DNA from: an uncultured Collinsella sp.
GTDB taxonomy: Bacteria > Actinomycetota > Coriobacteriia > Coriobacteriales > Coriobacteriaceae
Assembly (NCBI GenBank): GCA_902495265.1
Contig: CABUWR010000073.1
Span: forward strand, 1-6,891
Direction of reading: 5' to 3'
DNA length: 6,891 nt
The number at the start of each line of letters is the position of its first letter. Position 1 is the stretch's first letter. A program made the position numbers and the translations under genes. The notes below the pieces were generated by a model. That model searched no databases. It was not told the DNA's origin and saw only the letters and a list, made by a program, of their open reading frames with translations. Positions 4,831 through 6,891 of the stretch are shown piece after piece.

Positions 4831-6891
4831 GCAAAGAAGAAGACGAAAACCCAGCCAAAGAAAAAGCAGGTCAGCGCCGAGAACGTCATCGGCCTGCACT
4901 CCGAGGTCACCGACCAGCCGATCACGCAGACGCTCGAGGTCAACTACATGCCCTACGCCATGAGCGTCAACGTCTCGCGTGCGTTCCCCGAGATCGACGG
5001 CTTTAAGCCCTCGCATCGCAAGCTGCTCTACACCATGTACAAGATGGGTCTGCTCAAGGGCGAGCGCCAGAAGAGCGCCAACATCGTGGGCCAGACCATG
5101 AAGCTCAATCCGCACGGCGACGCCGCGATCTACGAGACGATGGTGCGTCTGGCCACCGGCAACGAGGCATTGCTCGCCCCCTTCGTGGAGTCGAAGGGCA
5201 ACTTTGGCAAGTACTATTCGGGCGATCTGAGCTACGCCGCCTCGCGTTATACCGAGGCCAAGCTCTCCCCCATCAGCGCCGAGATTTTTAAGGACATCGA
5301 CAAGGACCCGGTGGACTTCGTCGACAGCTACGACGGCGCCATGAAGGAGCCGCGCCTGCTGCCCACCACGTTTCCCAACATCCTTGTCTCGGCCAATAAG
5401 GGCATCGGCGTCGCCATGGCGTCTGACATCTGTGGTTTCAACCTCAACGAGGTCTGTACTGCCACGATGCACTACCTGCAGGATCCTAACTGCGACCTGC
5501 TCGAATATATGCCCATGCCCGACTTCTCGACCGGCGGCGAGATTATCTACCGCCGCGAGGAGATGGAGAAGATCATCGAGACCGGCCTTGGCAGCTTCCA
5601 GATTCGCTCCCGCTGGCGCTGGATTCCCGAAGAGCGCATCATCGAGGTGTACGAAATCCCCTACACCACCAAGACCGATGTCATCATCGAGCGCATCGTC
5701 AAGCTCTCCAAAGAGGGCAAGGTCAAGGAGATCGCTGACATCCGCGACGAAACCGACCTCTCGGGCTTGCGCATCGCCATCGACCTTAAGCGCGGCGTCG
5801 ACCCCGACAAGCTCATGGCCAAGCTCTATCGCTCGACCACGCTGCAGGATTCGTTCTCGTGCAACTTCAACGTGCTGGTCGATGGTTACCCCCGCGTTAT
5901 GGGCGTGCGCCAGATCTTGCACGAGTGGGTCAAGTGGCGTATTGAGTCCACGCGTCGCCGCATTAACTTTGACCTGGGCAAAAAGTCCGAGCGCCTGCAC
6001 CTGCTGCACGGCCTCGAGGCAATCCTGCTCGACATCGACAAGGCCATCGCCATCATCCGCGGCACCAAGCTCGAGGCCGAGGTCGTGCCCAACCTTATGC
6101 GCGGCTTCGACATCGACGAGACCCAGGCGGAGTTTGTTGCCGAAATCAAGCTCCGCAACATCAACGAGGAGTACATCCTCAACCGCACCAAGGACATCGC
6201 TAAGCTTGAGGGCGAGATTGCCGAGCTTGAGGAGATCCTCTCCAGCGAGGAGAACATCAAGAAGGTCATCAGCGACGAGCTGGCCGCGGTCAACAAGAAA
6301 TATGTGATGCCGCGTCGCACGGGCAGGATCGAGCCCCATGAGGTTATCGAAGTAAGCTTGGAGCCCGAGGTCGAGGAGTACCCGGTCACCATCATGCTCT
6401 CGCGCGATGGCTACCTTAAGAAGATGACGGACCGCGTACTCAAAAAGGCGACCACGCTCAAGTACAAGGACGGCGACAAACCCTTTATCGAGTTCCCGTC
6501 CTCCAACACGCACGAGCTGCTCGTGTTTACCAACAAGAGCCAGGTGTACAAGTGCAAGGTTGCGGCATTTGAGGACACCAAGTCGGCCCAGCTGGGCTCG
6601 TACCTGCCGACCGATCTTGAGATGGAACCCGACGAGAGTGTCATCTGGGTCATCGACCCCGAGGACTACAAGGCCGACGTGTTGTTCGTCTTTGAGAACG
6701 GCCGCGCGGTGCGCGTCGCGCTTTCTGGATACGTCACCAAGACCAACCGCAAACGCCTGAAGAACGCCATCTATGGCGGCAGCAAGCTGCTGTATGCCCA
6801 GGTGCTCAAGGAAGATCGCGACATCGCGCTGGTCTCGAGCGACTACCGTCTGATGAACTTCAACACGTCGCTGCTCAAAACCAAGACGACC
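4828..6891 (+). CDS. Type IIA DNA topoisomerase subunit A (ParC/GyrA-like, divergent), 3' truncated
   Basis: The first 688 residues of the DNA-cleaving subunit are visible; the frame is still open at the window edge. After a lysine-rich N-terminus come the conserved entry EIDGFKPSHRKLLYTMYKMGL (spanning 55-75) and the winged-helix DNA-binding region NIVGQTMKLNPHGDAAIYE (85-103). The catalytic R140-Y141 sits in YAASRYTEAKL, and the intercalating-isoleucine region PNILVSANKGIGVAMA (I193) follows. A long helical arm and exit gate cover about 380-490, with EIKLRNIN near 439-446. The C-terminal beta-pinwheel starts near 518. Positions equivalent to E. coli GyrA Ser83 and Asp87 are A99 and E103. 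The first blade has LKYKDGDK (544-551) in the general place of a GyrA box, and no QRRGGKG-like motif is present in the visible part. This favours a relaxing or decatenating topoisomerase IV-like enzyme over a supercoiling gyrase. From memory, similar A subunits occur as second copies in anaerobic Firmicutes and Coriobacteriia, so a separate gyrase probably exists elsewhere. The last pinwheel blades lie outside the window. Confidence 0.94.
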   Translation, partial: MAKKKTKTQPKKKQVSAENVIGLHSEVTDQPITQTLEVNYMPYAMSVNVSRAFPEIDGFKPSHRKLLYTMYKMGLLKGERQKSANIVGQTMKLNPHGDAAIYETMVRLATGNEALLAPFVESKGNFGKYYSGDLSYAASRYTEAKLSPISAEIFKDIDKDPVDFVDSYDGAMKEPRLLPTTFPNILVSANKGIGVAMASDICGFNLNEVCTATMHYLQDPNCDLLEYMPMPDFSTGGEIIYRREEMEKIIETGLGSFQIRSRWRWIPEERIIEVYEIPYTTKTDVIIERIVKLSKEGKVKEIADIRDETDLSGLRIAIDLKRGVDPDKLMAKLYRSTTLQDSFSCNFNVLVDGYPRVMGVRQILHEWVKWRIESTRRRINFDLGKKSERLHLLHGLEAILLDIDKAIAIIRGTKLEAEVVPNLMRGFDIDETQAEFVAEIKLRNINEEYILNRTKDIAKLEGEIAELEEILSSEENIKKVISDELAAVNKKYVMPRRTGRIEPHEVIEVSLEPEVEEYPVTIMLSRDGYLKKMTDRVLKKATTLKYKDGDKPFIEFPSSNTHELLVFTNKSQVYKCKVAAFEDTKSAQLGSYLPTDLEMEPDESVIWVIDPEDYKADVLFVFENGRAVRVALSGYVTKTNRKRLKNAIYGGSKLLYAQVLKEDRDIALVSSDYRLMNFNTSLLKTKTT

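Noticed and set aside
5384..6307. A 307-codon plus-strand frame overlapping subunit A.
   Set aside because: The translation is an extreme Ser/Arg/Pro/Thr-rich composition produced by reading GC-rich codons out of frame; the overlapped subunit A is conserved throughout.
3679..6513. A 944-codon open frame on the minus strand spanning parts of both topoisomerase genes and the gap between them.
   Set aside because: It lies antisense to two clearly conserved genes. Its Leu/Val/Asp/Gly/His-rich translation is the typical mirror of GC-rich codons such as GAC, GAG and AAG, and it shows no recognisable domain.

Overview
The window looks like chromosomal DNA from a high-GC Gram-positive gut actinobacterium. 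Class Coriobacteriia, possibly Collinsella, is my best guess. This rests on GC-rich codon use in the right half and on recalled resemblance of the topoisomerase pair to anaerobic-gut homologues; no marker gene fixes the taxon.

Left part (1-1244, about half GC in genes, AT-rich between them). A 22-codon tail of a plus-strand gene enters from the left edge. It converges on a minus-strand two-gene unit: a short XRE-type repressor (988 to 758), then a four-helix membrane protein (748 to 164). The membrane gene is broken by one in-frame TGA at codon 88, and a Rho-independent terminator follows its stop. The repressor has a near-consensus promoter (TTGACA, 17 bp, TATATT) embedded in copies of an ATGACAGATAT-like sequence, which suggests autoregulation.

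Middle part (1141-2627). A 460-residue ATPase has a Walker P-loop N-terminal domain, a probable winged helix, and a C-terminal DUF234-type domain with PD-(D/E)XK nuclease-like residues. It is preceded by two 33-bp palindromic blocks built from ACTCGG-N6-CCGAGT. The second block contains the ribosome binding site. This single gene with its elaborate control region is the most enigmatic unit here.

Right part (2628-6891, clearly more GC-rich). An operon encodes both subunits of a divergent type IIA DNA topoisomerase: the B (ATPase/TOPRIM) subunit complete, and the A (DNA-cleaving) subunit cut off by the right edge after 688 codons. The catalytic residues are intact in both. The A subunit has Ala and Glu at the two main quinolone-contact positions. 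It also lacks a GyrA box where the first C-terminal blade should carry it, so a topoisomerase IV-like decatenation/relaxation role is more likely than gyrase supercoiling. A sequence matching 11 of 12 fixed bases of the actinobacterial LexA box lies just upstream of the operon's likely promoter, hinting at SOS control.

No RNA genes, CRISPR arrays, insertion sequences or phage genes were seen.
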